Of a stretch of DNA of 64,000 nucleotides, positions 10,961-19,140 are shown piece after piece. Numbering within the stretch: position 1 is the stretch's first letter; every line of letters starts with the position of its first letter. Source of the DNA: Brachionus manjavacas (lineage: Eukaryota > Rotifera > Eurotatoria > Ploima > Brachionidae); assembly GCA_019054805.1 (NCBI GenBank), contig JAHQIY010000012.1, forward strand, positions 124,001 to 188,000, written 5' to 3'. The translations under genes were made by a program, and so were the position numbers. The notes under the pieces are model-generated. The model was given only the letters and a program-made list of their open reading frames with translations. It did no database searches and had not been told where the DNA came from.

Positions 10961-11623
10961 ATCGATTTACAATAATATAAATATTATTTTTCTTAAATCA
11001 ATTAAAATTTTTGATAAATTTAAATTGGTTTACAAAAACTTTTACAAATCAATTAATTAAATTAATTAAACTTTTCTATTTTTTTAATAATCTTTTTTAT
11101 ATAAAACATTTTGATATATTGTATTTTTAATGAATTATTTATTTTAATTGAAATAAATGAAGAGTTAATCAGTCTATTCAATAGATAAGGGCACTAGCCT
11201 GTTGATTAATCTTGAAACTTAAAAAACTTTTTTTTAACTTTATATACTGATCAAAATATTTATTATACTAATCGTATTCAAATTAAATATATTGATATTT
11301 TAGATTTTTTAAAGCCAATAAATAAATACATATCGAGATTTTTATGACACTTTGATAATCCGAAATTATGTTGATCAACTCTCCAGAACCAAATTACTGT
11401 CAAAAAAAGAGGGAATCATTTTATGGGAATTCAGACAAAATATAGAACAAGAATATTTTCAATGTAATTTCTTATGGATATAACGAAGTTCGGATATTAC
11501 GAATCACTTTTTAACAAATATTAGTGAATTTCTCTTGGTTTATAACGTAGTTAGGAAAAAAAATATTTTTGGTTTCTTTGTTTTTGTTTGATTTTAAAGA
11601 ATAAGTACTAATTTATTAATTAG

Positions 11624-11851
11624 TCAAGTGATGACGAATCAAATAACGAATCTTCAAATGTTATCGAATCATTTCAGGACGAAAATATATCAAATCAACA
11701 AGCTTTAAAATTAATTGATCAATTAAGAAAACACCTTTCAAAATCTACACACAATTTTGAATCGTCTATTGAAAATTTGGAAAGCATTGAAACCGAAATT
11801 TTAGGCTTAATGGTCAAACAAAAAACAATATTGGATTATTTTAAAAAATAA
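11624..11851 (+). pseudogene. pogo/Tigger transposase C-terminal remnant
   Basis: Open frame of 75 codons, preceded directly by a stop. It is acidic at first (SSDDESNNESSNVIESFQ), then reads ALKLIDQLRKHLSK and ends KQKTILDYFKK. Pogo/Tigger transposases end this way: a helix AL..ID.LR.Y, then an Iet.i...KQ.tIt.FFk tail. About 170 bases downstream, near 12024, is a likely element end: reading inward on the minus strand, TACAGTGAAGTACGGTTATA followed by ACGAAG, with TATAACGAA repeated at about 11950 and 11476. Confidence 0.65.
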
Positions 11852-12025
11852 TTTTTTTGATTTCTGATTTATGAATTATGATTTATTGTACTAGATTTTG
11901 CTTTTTAAATTAATAAAAACTTTAAAAATAACATTATTTTCTCGTATTTGGATATAACGAAATTCGTTTATTACGTACTGCTTTTGGATTCCCCCAGTGA
12001 CTTCGTTATAACCGTACTTCACTGT

Positions 12026-12344
12026 ATTTCCTTTAAGATTCTTACGAAAATTATTTATTAAATATATTTATTATTTTTTATTATTTTTTATTATTTTTTC
12101 TTGTGTTAAAAATAACACAAGAAAAAATAGAGATTTCTTAAAAAATCTTAATTTAATTTTTAATGTAATCTTAGATATTGAATTTTTTAGTTCAATATCC
12201 AAAGACAATTTAACTAGCTTTGAAAAATTAAAAATATAAGCACTTGGTGTTTGTACAATATTTGATCAATACTTAACATTGATTTATTCAAATGTTTAAA
12301 TAAATAAATAAATAAATATAAAGAAAAAAGAAATTTATACAACA
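12026..12344. other. 3' flank of CCDC24; short palindrome
   Basis: Tandem TTATTATTTTT words precede an 11-bp-stem palindrome, TTCTTGTGTTA then TAACACAAGAA (about 12090-12124). It lies downstream of the minus-strand CCDC24 stop. No gene was seen. Confidence 0.5.
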
Positions 12345-13469
12345 CTAATCTCTAGACTCAAGAACCATTTGCCTAAATTTCTGCACAGAGCTTGCTTTGT
12401 TTGCGGTGTTAATGGACGAGGATGACGATGAATTTAAATCAATGGAGGACGAATTGCTTTTGATCAGATCAAGCTTCAATTTGGACACATTTGGTGCGGT
12501 GTTAACAATGCTGGGCTTCAACACGGCGCTACGATGCTTGCTCTGAGACCTCACACTAGCAACACTGGCGACGCTCCTGGCCGAGCCTGCACTGCTCGGC
12601 GGACTAGCCCGATTGTTCATCACAGGAGAATTGATGGATCTGTTGGACTTGGTCGCCGACACGCTACTCGGCAATTTGCTAATTTTAACCAAATTTTTAC
12701 AACTTAACAAATCACTCTCTAACTTGTTCCTCTCATCTTTTAGCTCATAAATAGTCGGCTCTCTGATCACCTCACTAGACATTGTTCTGTACTCCTTTTC
12801 CTTGTCCAAACAATCCATCAAAAAGTCTATGTCCTTTTTGAGCTGGTCTATTTCGGCCTGGAACATGGCACGAATTTTCTCGGCCACCAAGTCTATGTCA
12901 ATAAAGTTTATTTTCTCTTGCTCGATGGCCTCGGCCTGTTCGTTTAGCGCGCTCGTCCTGGGTCTCATTAGCATTGGTGTCTCGAGGCCGTGTCTGCTTC
13001 GGCTAGTGCGAGGCCTCTCCACCGCGCCTGAACTCACGTCCACAATTTTGTCCGATTTAACGTTCAGCACATAATTGATCACATTTAAATTGTGATTTTG
13101 TAAAATTTGCGAATTGAATTTTTGGGTGTCCATTTTGTACTGGTCGCGCAGTTGTTTGATGAAAAGTTCGATTTCGCGCTTCAGTGTGCTTCTCACGTTG
13201 GCAGGTTCGAGCAGTTTTTTGTGCGAATTGGAGCGAATGTTGAGCAAATTTTGCTCGGTCTCGTGTCGGTAGTCGCGCCATATTTCCAGCAAATTGCCTA
13301 TTTCGGCATGCAGCTCGAGCGACTCTTCGACCAGGTCATCGCCAATTTTTAGTCTGATTGCATCGAGTTCGGCAAGATTGGCCAACGATTGAACATGCTG
13401 CCAGAGACTTGGCGGTGGATCGTAGGCCAGTGAGTCCACCGCGTCCATCATATTCGGTGAATCATTCAT
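12345..13469 (-). CDS. CCDC24: Coiled-coil domain-containing protein 24 homolog
   Basis: Intronless frame of 374 codons starting at a good ATG (13467-13469). The match to vertebrate CCDC24 is in three ordered blocks: an N-terminal PPSLWQHV (about residues 19-26) with a following LELHAEIGNLL helix; IDLVAEKIRAMFQAEIDQLK plus a DFLMDCLDKE helix (about 195-230), corresponding to vertebrate NIDQVARHLRGLLEEE; and EPTIYELKDERNKLESDLL (about 240-258). The protein is otherwise coiled-coil with a Ser/Asn-rich, probably disordered C-terminal third (about 270-360). The molecular role is not well established; the family is found mainly in animals with cilia. The gene is markedly richer in G+C than its surroundings, as are the other real genes here. 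Confidence 0.85.
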   Translation of the reverse strand: MNDSPNMMDAVDSLAYDPPPSLWQHVQSLANLAELDAIRLKIGDDLVEESLELHAEIGNLLEIWRDYRHETEQNLLNIRSNSHKKLLEPANVRSTLKREIELFIKQLRDQYKMDTQKFNSQILQNHNLNVINYVLNVKSDKIVDVSSGAVERPRTSRSRHGLETPMLMRPRTSALNEQAEAIEQEKINFIDIDLVAEKIRAMFQAEIDQLKKDIDFLMDCLDKEKEYRTMSSEVIREPTIYELKDERNKLESDLLSCKNLVKISKLPSSVSATKSNRSINSPVMNNRASPPSSAGSARSVASVASVRSQSKHRSAVLKPSIVNTAPNVSKLKLDLIKSNSSSIDLNSSSSSSINTANKASSVQKFRQMVLESRD

Positions 13470-13652
13470 TTCTTTTGAATAAATTTTTGAGTTTCATAAA
13501 AAAATTTCTTTTTATTTTTTTTAGAAATTCAAGTCGCTATGGATACAAAAAGATGTCGGCTTGGAACAACTAAAAAAGTTAATGAAAAAAGGCTAGGCTA
13601 AAAACTTTGCTAAAGATTATTTATATGAGAAATTTTTGCCTCAAAAAATCAG

Positions 13653-13776
13653 TAAACTCATGCAGTTCATCAAAACGAATAAATCTTTCGCCTTTTACTA
13701 AAGATTTCCGTGGTGGACTGCATCATGTGAGTGAATTCGCATTTGTTGAGCCTGACTCAAGTTGGGTTATAATCAA
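13653..13776 (+). ncRNA. U5: U5 spliceosomal snRNA
   Basis: Bases 13680-13715 contain the near-invariant loop I segment, TAAATCTTTCGCCTTTTACT followed by AAAGATTTCCGTGG, identical to the human U5 sequence as I know it. Flanking arms GCAGTTC and GGACTGC (about 13662-13668 and 13715-13721), and outer ACTCA and GAGT, close the long U5 stem-loop I. Downstream, CATTTGTTGAG (about 13740-13750) sits where the Sm-protein site belongs. AGCCTGAC-TCAA-GTTGGGTT (about 13749-13768) forms the 3' stem-loop. All parts are in canonical order and the length fits. U5 positions exon ends in the spliceosome. It sits in the gap between CCDC24 and URB1, on the opposite strand to both. Confidence 0.93.
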
Positions 13777-14015
13777 AACTTAAAAAGAAAAAATCTTCTC
13801 TTCTCACTTAAACCATATAAAAAGTTTCATTTTCATGAAATTAGAAATTTTTTTATCAATTTTAATCTTAATTGTGAACGCGCTGAGCCAAAAGGCATCA
13901 TCTTATCGGGTCAAGAAGCGAATCTATTTTAAATCACGATATGCGATACATGATTACCATCACCCTCCTATTTTACCGGGCTTGGGACCGACTGTGGCAT
14001 AGTTATGATGGACAA

Positions 14016-14152
14016 GAAGACTGTGGGACGTTCGTCAGTGAACAAAACCACTCAACCGAGCACTAGCTGCGATCTCGACTTTGCTCACGACTAGCCTGGA
14101 ACCACAAACCAAGCATTGTTCCCGCTTCGGAGAACACTTAACTAAGTCTTCC
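14016..14152 (-). ncRNA. Structured RNA of unknown class, copy 1
   Basis: Homologous to 42942-43080 over about 140 bases in inverted orientation. Read on the minus strand, a closing stem GAAGACT/AGTCTTC (14152-14146 with 14022-14016) encloses three hairpins. These are TGTTCTC...GGGAACA, GCTTGG...CCAGGC, and a long arm GTGAGCAAAG...TTTTGTTCAC with inner TCGAG/CTCGG. Differences from copy 2 keep the pairing, including one A-U to G-C change in the first hairpin, and wobble pairs are allowed only on this strand. It lies 72 bases past the URB1 stop, on the same strand. It does not match the U1, U2, U4, U6, 7SL, 7SK, RNase P or MRP sequences I can recall. A SINE is the main alternative. Confidence 0.6.
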
Positions 14153-14195
14153 ATTTTAAAAATTCTAATTAAAAATCATTTAATTTTTGCAATTA

Positions 14196-14201
14196 TTTAT
14201 T
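14196..14201 (-). terminator. Poly(A) signal of URB1
   Basis: AATAAA on the minus strand, about 23 bases after the URB1 stop codon. It would make the 3' UTR very short and place the structured RNA just downstream of the cleavage site. Confidence 0.5.
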
Positions 14202-14223
14202 AATAAAACAACTTTAGTAATTT

Positions 14224-15182
14224 TTAAATTTTTGCCTTTTTATTTTTTACATTTTGAGAACAAGTCTCATTTGTGCGCTTGCGTGACACAACAAAGCTAA
14301 CAATATCGCTGTAATTTTCCAGCTCACCATTTTGAACTTTTCTCTCGCTTGTTTCAATTATTTCACTTAAACTGAGCTGCTCTCTCCCGTGTCCAATTTC
14401 ATATTTGCTAATCTCGTGCATTACACAATCACTCGATTTAAAAAACTCCTCCAGCATAACCCTCTGCTGTTCATTTTCACTGTTCTCCCACTCGAACATC
14501 TCTTCAAATTTACACCCACTAGAGCTCAGTTTAGACTTGATTATTTTGCTCAGCGCTAACATTTGATTCAAAAAGCCCAAGGGCAGTCGCTCATCTGTGC
14601 CACCAGTACTAAGCTGCGTCCACACCAAGTTGTAAATGCTTAGCATTTTAAAAAATAAGAAATTTTTTGTCTCATCAATAACCAGCGAGTTTAGCACACT
14701 ACTGAGCCATATGATAAAAAAATGCTTTTTGACTAGATCAATTAGAGCGTACTTGGACTCGCATGTTTTAACTAGAAGATCTAAAACTAGGCTCTTCAAG
14801 TCATTGTCGCTCATTTTAGACTCGTAAATAGACAAGAGCTGCCTGTATATAAATCTTTTCTGATAAAGGCGATATTCTAGCGAGCTGCGCATGCCACTCA
14901 CTAGAATATTCATGATCCATTTTCGCTCTTCTCTGAACTCGAGCGATGAGCTGTTGAAAAATTTGTAAAACTCAGGCACATTGGCCAGATCAAGGACTGG
15001 CTTGAGCAAATAGAATGAAACAAGAGGTTTGTAGAGTTTGTGTCCAGGCTCGACTATGATCGATACAGTCTCGGCAAGAAAAACACTTATCACACTGGAC
15101 AAACGCTGATTTTCTTTGTCTAATGAATTGCGAAGTAAATCTATCAAGTAGAGGATTATGTTCTTGCAGTAAACTCGACTGT
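14224..15182 (-). CDS. URB1: URB1 (nucleolar pre-ribosomal-associated protein 1), exon 4
   Basis: Last coding exon, 319 codons plus two bases. It carries the conserved C-terminal region: RLSSVISVFLAETVSII, then LANVPEFYKFFNSSSLEFRE, RKWIMNILVSGMR, YRLYQKRFIYRQLLSIYESK and ALIDLVKKHFFIIWLSSVL. These align in order with vertebrate URB1, where the block reads NKVPGFYQFFYSSDFE, KWVFGVLRQGIRD and SLLTWIL. Human and yeast Urb1/Npa1 act in the nucleolus in early 60S pre-ribosome assembly and 25S/28S rRNA remodelling. The acceptor is CTAG/AC at 15183. The tail ends in a basic NVKNKKAKI, a plausible nuclear signal. Confidence 0.9.
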
Positions 15183-15242
15183 CTAGAATTAGGAAATTTT
15201 AATTTTAGTTTAATTTTTTTGTTCTCAAGGGTTTAGTCTCAC

Positions 15243-15377
15243 TTTCTAAGTGCGATACAAAACGGTACAGTGAACCGTAGGCTAGCATTCTGAGCTTAGC
15301 GCAATGACTGCTCAAGCTAGAGAACAAGTATGCCAAACAATTCGATTGAATTAATTGGAGAACATCGACAACGTTAG
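15243..15377 (-). CDS. URB1: URB1, exon 3
   Basis: Small exon of 135 bases without its own ATG, found from splice signals. It translates to NVVDVLQLIQSNCLAYLFSS, then LSSHCAKLRMLAYGSLYRF and VSHLE, resembling the vertebrate URB1 stretch with CLAL...LCS.....R.AA...L.RF..HL. Donor GTGAGA starts at 15242 and the acceptor TTTAG ends at 15378. Codons split one base plus two at the upstream junction (G/CT gives Ala) and again at the downstream one (A/AC gives Asn), and both read through exactly. The intron to exon 4 is only 60 bases (15183-15242). Confidence 0.88.
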
Positions 15378-15815
15378 CTAAAGGAACAAAATTTAGAATG
15401 TTAATTTTTTTTTCAAAAAGAATAGATAAAGGATTTTTATTTAATAAAAGGTAAATTAATTAAAGAAAGAATGGATATATCAAATAAAAGATTCCTTTAT
15501 GTCTGATGGTTTTGTTATGTTAGGAAATGTTCTTGGTCATTTTTTGAAGTCCTTAAACATTTGTAATATTTGTTATTTTTCTTGTGAAAAAAAAAAATTT
15601 TTGTGGCAATTGTAAAAATTTTCTTTCACTTGAAATGCGTTATATAGGTCTTGTGTTCCGTTTAAGAAAATGTTGGCTTGCAAAAATTGTTGTAATTAAT
15701 TTAATCTTGCATTTTTATAAATTCTTCTTTTCCTGAACTCTCAAATACTTATGCATGTGTCAGCTGCCACTCTTTAATTTTAAATTTTTTTTTACATTTT
15801 TCATTTTAATTTTTT

Positions 15816-15860
15816 AGTCTGAAGAAGCTTTAAGATCGTCACCAAAAAAAATAAATAATT
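15816..15860 (+). repeat. LINE 3' tail hairpin, family T1
   Basis: GTCTGAAGAAGCTTTAAGATCG followed by an A-rich tail. It is a decayed copy of the T1 terminal hairpin, with AAGCTTTAAGATC in place of the usual GAGCnnnnGCTC. Confidence 0.55.
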
Positions 15861-15889
15861 AACATGAATTAATCATCTCCAAAATATAT

Positions 15890-16845
15890 TAGATATTTTA
15901 CTTGGCAAACTGGATAAGATCCTATCTAAACTCTAGGACATTTAAGGTAAATGTGAATGACCACTTGACAGATGAATACCAAATAACTGCAGTTGTCCCT
16001 CAAGCCTCAGTAATTAGTACTCTTCTATTAAGTGAATACATCAATGACATCCCCAAAAGAAACAAAACAAATAATGAAAACTCTCTGCTTTTCGCAGATG
16101 ATCTAGTTACATTCTTCATTTATAACAAAAAAGGGGAACCTAGAAAATAAGATTAATAAATACACCAGCGAACTGGAACAATGGCTTATTAAATGGAAAA
16201 TGAAGATATCAGTTGAAAAGTCATGTTCAGTAGTCTTGTCTAGGTACAAAAAAGAGAGTGATAATCTAAACTTTAAAATTTATGGAAACAGAATAATGAG
16301 CCAAAAAGAAATCAAGTTTCTTGGTATTAAATTTGATTCTAAGTTAAACTTTAATATACTGGTAGACGAAATTAAAGAACGCTGCAATAAAAGGCCAAAT
16401 ATTATTAAGATATTGTCAAACAAAAAATGGGGTCTCAATCTTATTATTTATTTATTTGTTTATCTGTACCGAGCTAATGCTCCTTCAGAATAAAAAAAAA
16501 AAAAAAAAAAAAAATGAAATAAAATAAAGTTAAATAAGGTAAAATAGAATAAAAAAAAAAGAAAAAAAAAAAAAGGTTAAATAAGTCAAAAGAAAATTAA
16601 GAACGATATGCTTAAATAACTAGAACGATAATCTAAACACACTAGGAAATTTATATAAATCTTTAGTCGGATCAATTTTAGACTATTCTTTTCCTTGCTT
16701 GAATTCATTTTCAGAAAATAATATCAAAAAACTACAAGCAATTCAGAATACAGCAGTCAGATCTATCCTTAAGTTAAAATATGATACTCCCTCCAACATG
16801 GTTCAACATGCGGCTTTTAAGAATGTCAGGGAGAGAAACTATCAA
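15890..16845 (+). mobile_element. Jockey-like LINE (J1), RT palm to 3' region
   Basis: The most informative J1 copy. At 15902-16150 it reads NWIRSYLNSRTFKVNVND, VVPQASVISTLLLSEYINDI and SLLFADDLVTFF, i.e. the RT Q-G-S-V-I-S-P-L-L and F-A-D-D motifs. The expected GVPQGSVISPLL has become VVPQASVISTLL, so the copy is already mutated. After a frameshift near 16140 comes IKWKMKISVEKSCSVVLSRY, then KEIKFLGIKFDSKLNF (about 16300-16350). After the inserted tail at 16437-16627 it continues with LGNLYKSLVGSILDYSFPCL (about 16640-16700) to about 16830. No endonuclease is present, so it is 5' truncated. Confidence 0.85.
16437..16627 (-). mobile_element. LINE tail (T1) inserted inside the J1 copy
   Basis: Read on the minus strand: a T-rich/A-rich segment, then CTGAAGGAGCATTAGCTCGG (about 16488-16464), then an A-rich tail. 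The J1 copy at 164-920 is uninterrupted at this point (GGTCTCACTCAAAACACAC), so this is a later insertion of about 190 bases. It is flanked by AATCT at both sides, a plausible short target duplication. Confidence 0.65.
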
Positions 16846-17515
16846 TTAATTTAGAGAATTGTCAATTAGTTTTTTTGTCATTTACATTTTCGTCAATACT
16901 TGCTAGTAAATTATATTAAATATTTGTAACTTAAAAAAAATAATTGTGAATTAAATTTAATTTTTGTCAATTAAAGCTATTAATAAAGATTTTGTCATTT
17001 AAAAATATATTTGCTAATAAAAAATAATAAATGACATTAATTATGTAATAAATGCCTTCCTATTTTGAGACTACATGGATAAGTTCTTCGGTGAATGGTT
17101 GGTTTGATGATCCATCGTGGTTTAAGCATTACATGTTCAAGCACATCATAGGAATTGCATATCGAGAAAGTTAACTCACAGGATTTCCAAAAGAAGCCTT
17201 TAAAAAAAGACTTGGTCAAGTTGCGAGCATTGGCCGACCACGTAATATGTCAAAAGCGTTGCAAAAATAAAAAGCTAAAACCTTTCCATTTTAAAAACCT
17301 TTTTTATATTTTCTTTCATTTTACATTGACAAAATTTTTAAATTGACAGCAATAAAAAATAATTGACAAAAAATTTATTTAAATGACGTTTATTTTTTCA
17401 TATTGACTCTAGTATAACTGACAAATTATTGACTCTACTTTTAATAGACAAATATTTCTTTTTTAATTGACATTTATTCATATTAATTGACAAAATATCA
17501 TTTTGTCTTTAAGAA
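16845..17515. mobile_element. Element with many subterminal TTGACA repeats
   Basis: Both ends carry clusters of TTGTCAATT/AATTGACAAA-type words: TGTCA-type at the left (16860-17035) and TTGACA-type at the right (17327-17500), so the clusters are inverted to each other. Between them, plus-strand frames read MPSYFETTWISSSVNGWFDD then, after a frameshift near 17168, FQKKPLKKDLVKLRALADH. This vaguely recalls the C-terminal part of MULE transposases. It splits J1 sequence, with a J1 scrap resuming at about 17510. The class assignment is tentative. Confidence 0.45.
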
Positions 17516-17580
17516 TAAGAGTGATAATCTTAATTTAAAATTTATGGAAAAAGAATAGTGAACCAAAAAGTGAATATAAT
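17510..17580 (+). mobile_element. J1 LINE scrap
   Basis: AGAGTGATAATCTTAATTTA, then ATTTATGGAAAAAGAATAGT, match the J1 sequence at 16255-16310. It is too short to define a copy. Confidence 0.6.
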
Positions 17581-18092
17581 CGTTTAAATACATCTTGTTA
17601 ATAATTCTCCTATTCTAATTAGATTTTTGAAAATTAAAAATAAATTCTATTCAAAAATATTCCAATGCTTAAAAATAAAAATTCTCAATCTGTTATAATC
17701 AATAGAAATTATATTTTGCTATTAAGTGTATATAAAAAAACCTCTTTTATAAGCCTTTTTTTTTAACTAATAACTTAATTGAAAAAAAAAAAAATATTTA
17801 AAATTGTTTATAGGTTCGTTAATCCAGTTTTTGATTTGATCTATTAATATAATGGAAAACATAAAAATTAAAGTCTAATATTTGAATAAAATACCATATC
17901 AAATTTTTGAATTTTAAATTTGTCCTAAGCTTTTATTGAATTGAAAAAATTCAAAGATCTAGATCTTAAAATTTGACCAGCCATTTTTCAAAATTTCAAA
18001 AAAGAAAAAATCGTATTTCCTGCATGTTTTGATCAATGAGAACATAAGTAAATTTCTATTTTAAAATAATTATCTAAAAACAAAAATCTTAC

Positions 18093-19140
18093 CATAGTCA
18101 AGAAGATCATACAAATTTGCCAGCATATAAACAGGATCATAAACACTGGAATCAAAACTTTCGCATTTTTCCTCCAATTTTCTTTTGATCGGAAAATTGC
18201 GCATTGAATTAGTGATGATTGTTTCCTCTATTTTTAATGTTATAAAATCGCTAATTTTGGCTTGTTTTTGTTCCAAATCATTAGACTTGCTCAGTTTGGA
18301 CACTCGACTAAACAACAAACAGTTCAACTCGGGATCCAATTGCTTTAATTTGGAATAAATTTCCAAGTCCTTTTGTGCCAAAGTATGCTTATACTCGTCA
18401 GTCAGTTCATTTATATTTGAAGGCAGAGATAAGTTTTCGTTTGAGGCCATAGGCTGAATTTTTTTTGTGACCAAATTTGTCAATTTTTCATCATTGATCA
18501 ATTTGAGCTGCAGATCAAATAGCTTTGATTCAAAACAACGACCATCAGACAACAAATCAGTCACTTCATCACTCAAAAGCTCGTCCTTTGACTTGATGGC
18601 CAAGAAAATGAGCCTAAAAGCGTCCATAAAATTTTTCAAATCTCCATCAAACTTTCCAATCTTGTCCAAGTATCTAATTCCCACCCAATCTATTAAATTA
18701 CTTTTGTTTTTTAGCAAAAATTTAATAAAAACTTTGAAAAATTTTTTATTTATTTTTGTTTCCATTTTGTTCAGGTCATATTTGTGGATGATTTTTTGCA
18801 AGACCGCATCAAACTGTGACTTGGTCAAGTCTAACTCAAGAATGAAAGATTCGTATTCGTTCGAGCTCAAGAACTCGCTTACATACGGCTCTATAATGGT
18901 AGCTCTATCCAAAATGGTCGACTGGACAGATTTTGTAACAAACTGACTTATTGTTTCGTTCTCAAAAGATCCTTTTATCATGGTTCTACTTTTGAGGATG
19001 GTGGTCATGATATAATTTAGCTTGGACACTTGATTCTTGGTTAGAGATGAATCTTTGCTCAGTTCATTCACTGTCTGAACATTGTGCTCCAAGTTGGTCA
19101 TTATTACGTCAAAATCTGCCTCACTGTCAAAACCATCAGC
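18093..19140 (-). CDS. URB1: URB1, exon 2
   Basis: Exon of 1,048 bases (349 codons plus one base) covering the middle of the protein, ending YMLANLYDLLDY. It is mostly helical, without an obvious short motif, as expected of the HEAT/armadillo-like body of URB1. The acceptor is TTTTTTTGAAG/GCTGAT (19141) and the donor CTATG/GTAAGA (18093-18092). There is no ATG at its start and the frame is already open at the acceptor, which fits an internal exon. Assignment to URB1 rests on the perfect phase joins to exons 1 and 3 more than on residue similarity. Confidence 0.82.

Larger units (their letters stand above)
15378..18092 (-). other. URB1 intron 2 (2.7 kb), filled with retroelements
   Basis: Bounded by GTAAGA (18092 downward) and TTTAG (15379-15378) on the minus strand. 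Its contents are, on the plus strand, a T1 LINE tail (15816-15850), a J1 LINE (15890-16845) with a reverse-oriented LINE tail inside it, an element with TTGACA repeats (16845-17515) and a further J1 scrap (17510-17575). The remainder to 18092 is plain A+T-rich DNA. Confidence 0.8.

Noticed and set aside
12802-13352. Plus-strand frames across CCDC24
   Set aside because: Antisense shadows of the CCDC24 exon.
14016-14152. U1, U4, 7SL, RNase P or hammerhead ribozyme identity for the structured RNA
   Set aside because: No ACTTACCTG 5' end, no clear Sm site, no SRP Alu or S-domain words, no CTGATGA...GAAA core; the four-way junction alone is not enough.
17037-17346. Host gene from the frames around 17.0-17.3 kb
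   Set aside because: Short, frameshifted, and enclosed by the inverted TTGACA repeat clusters; treated as transposon protein debris.
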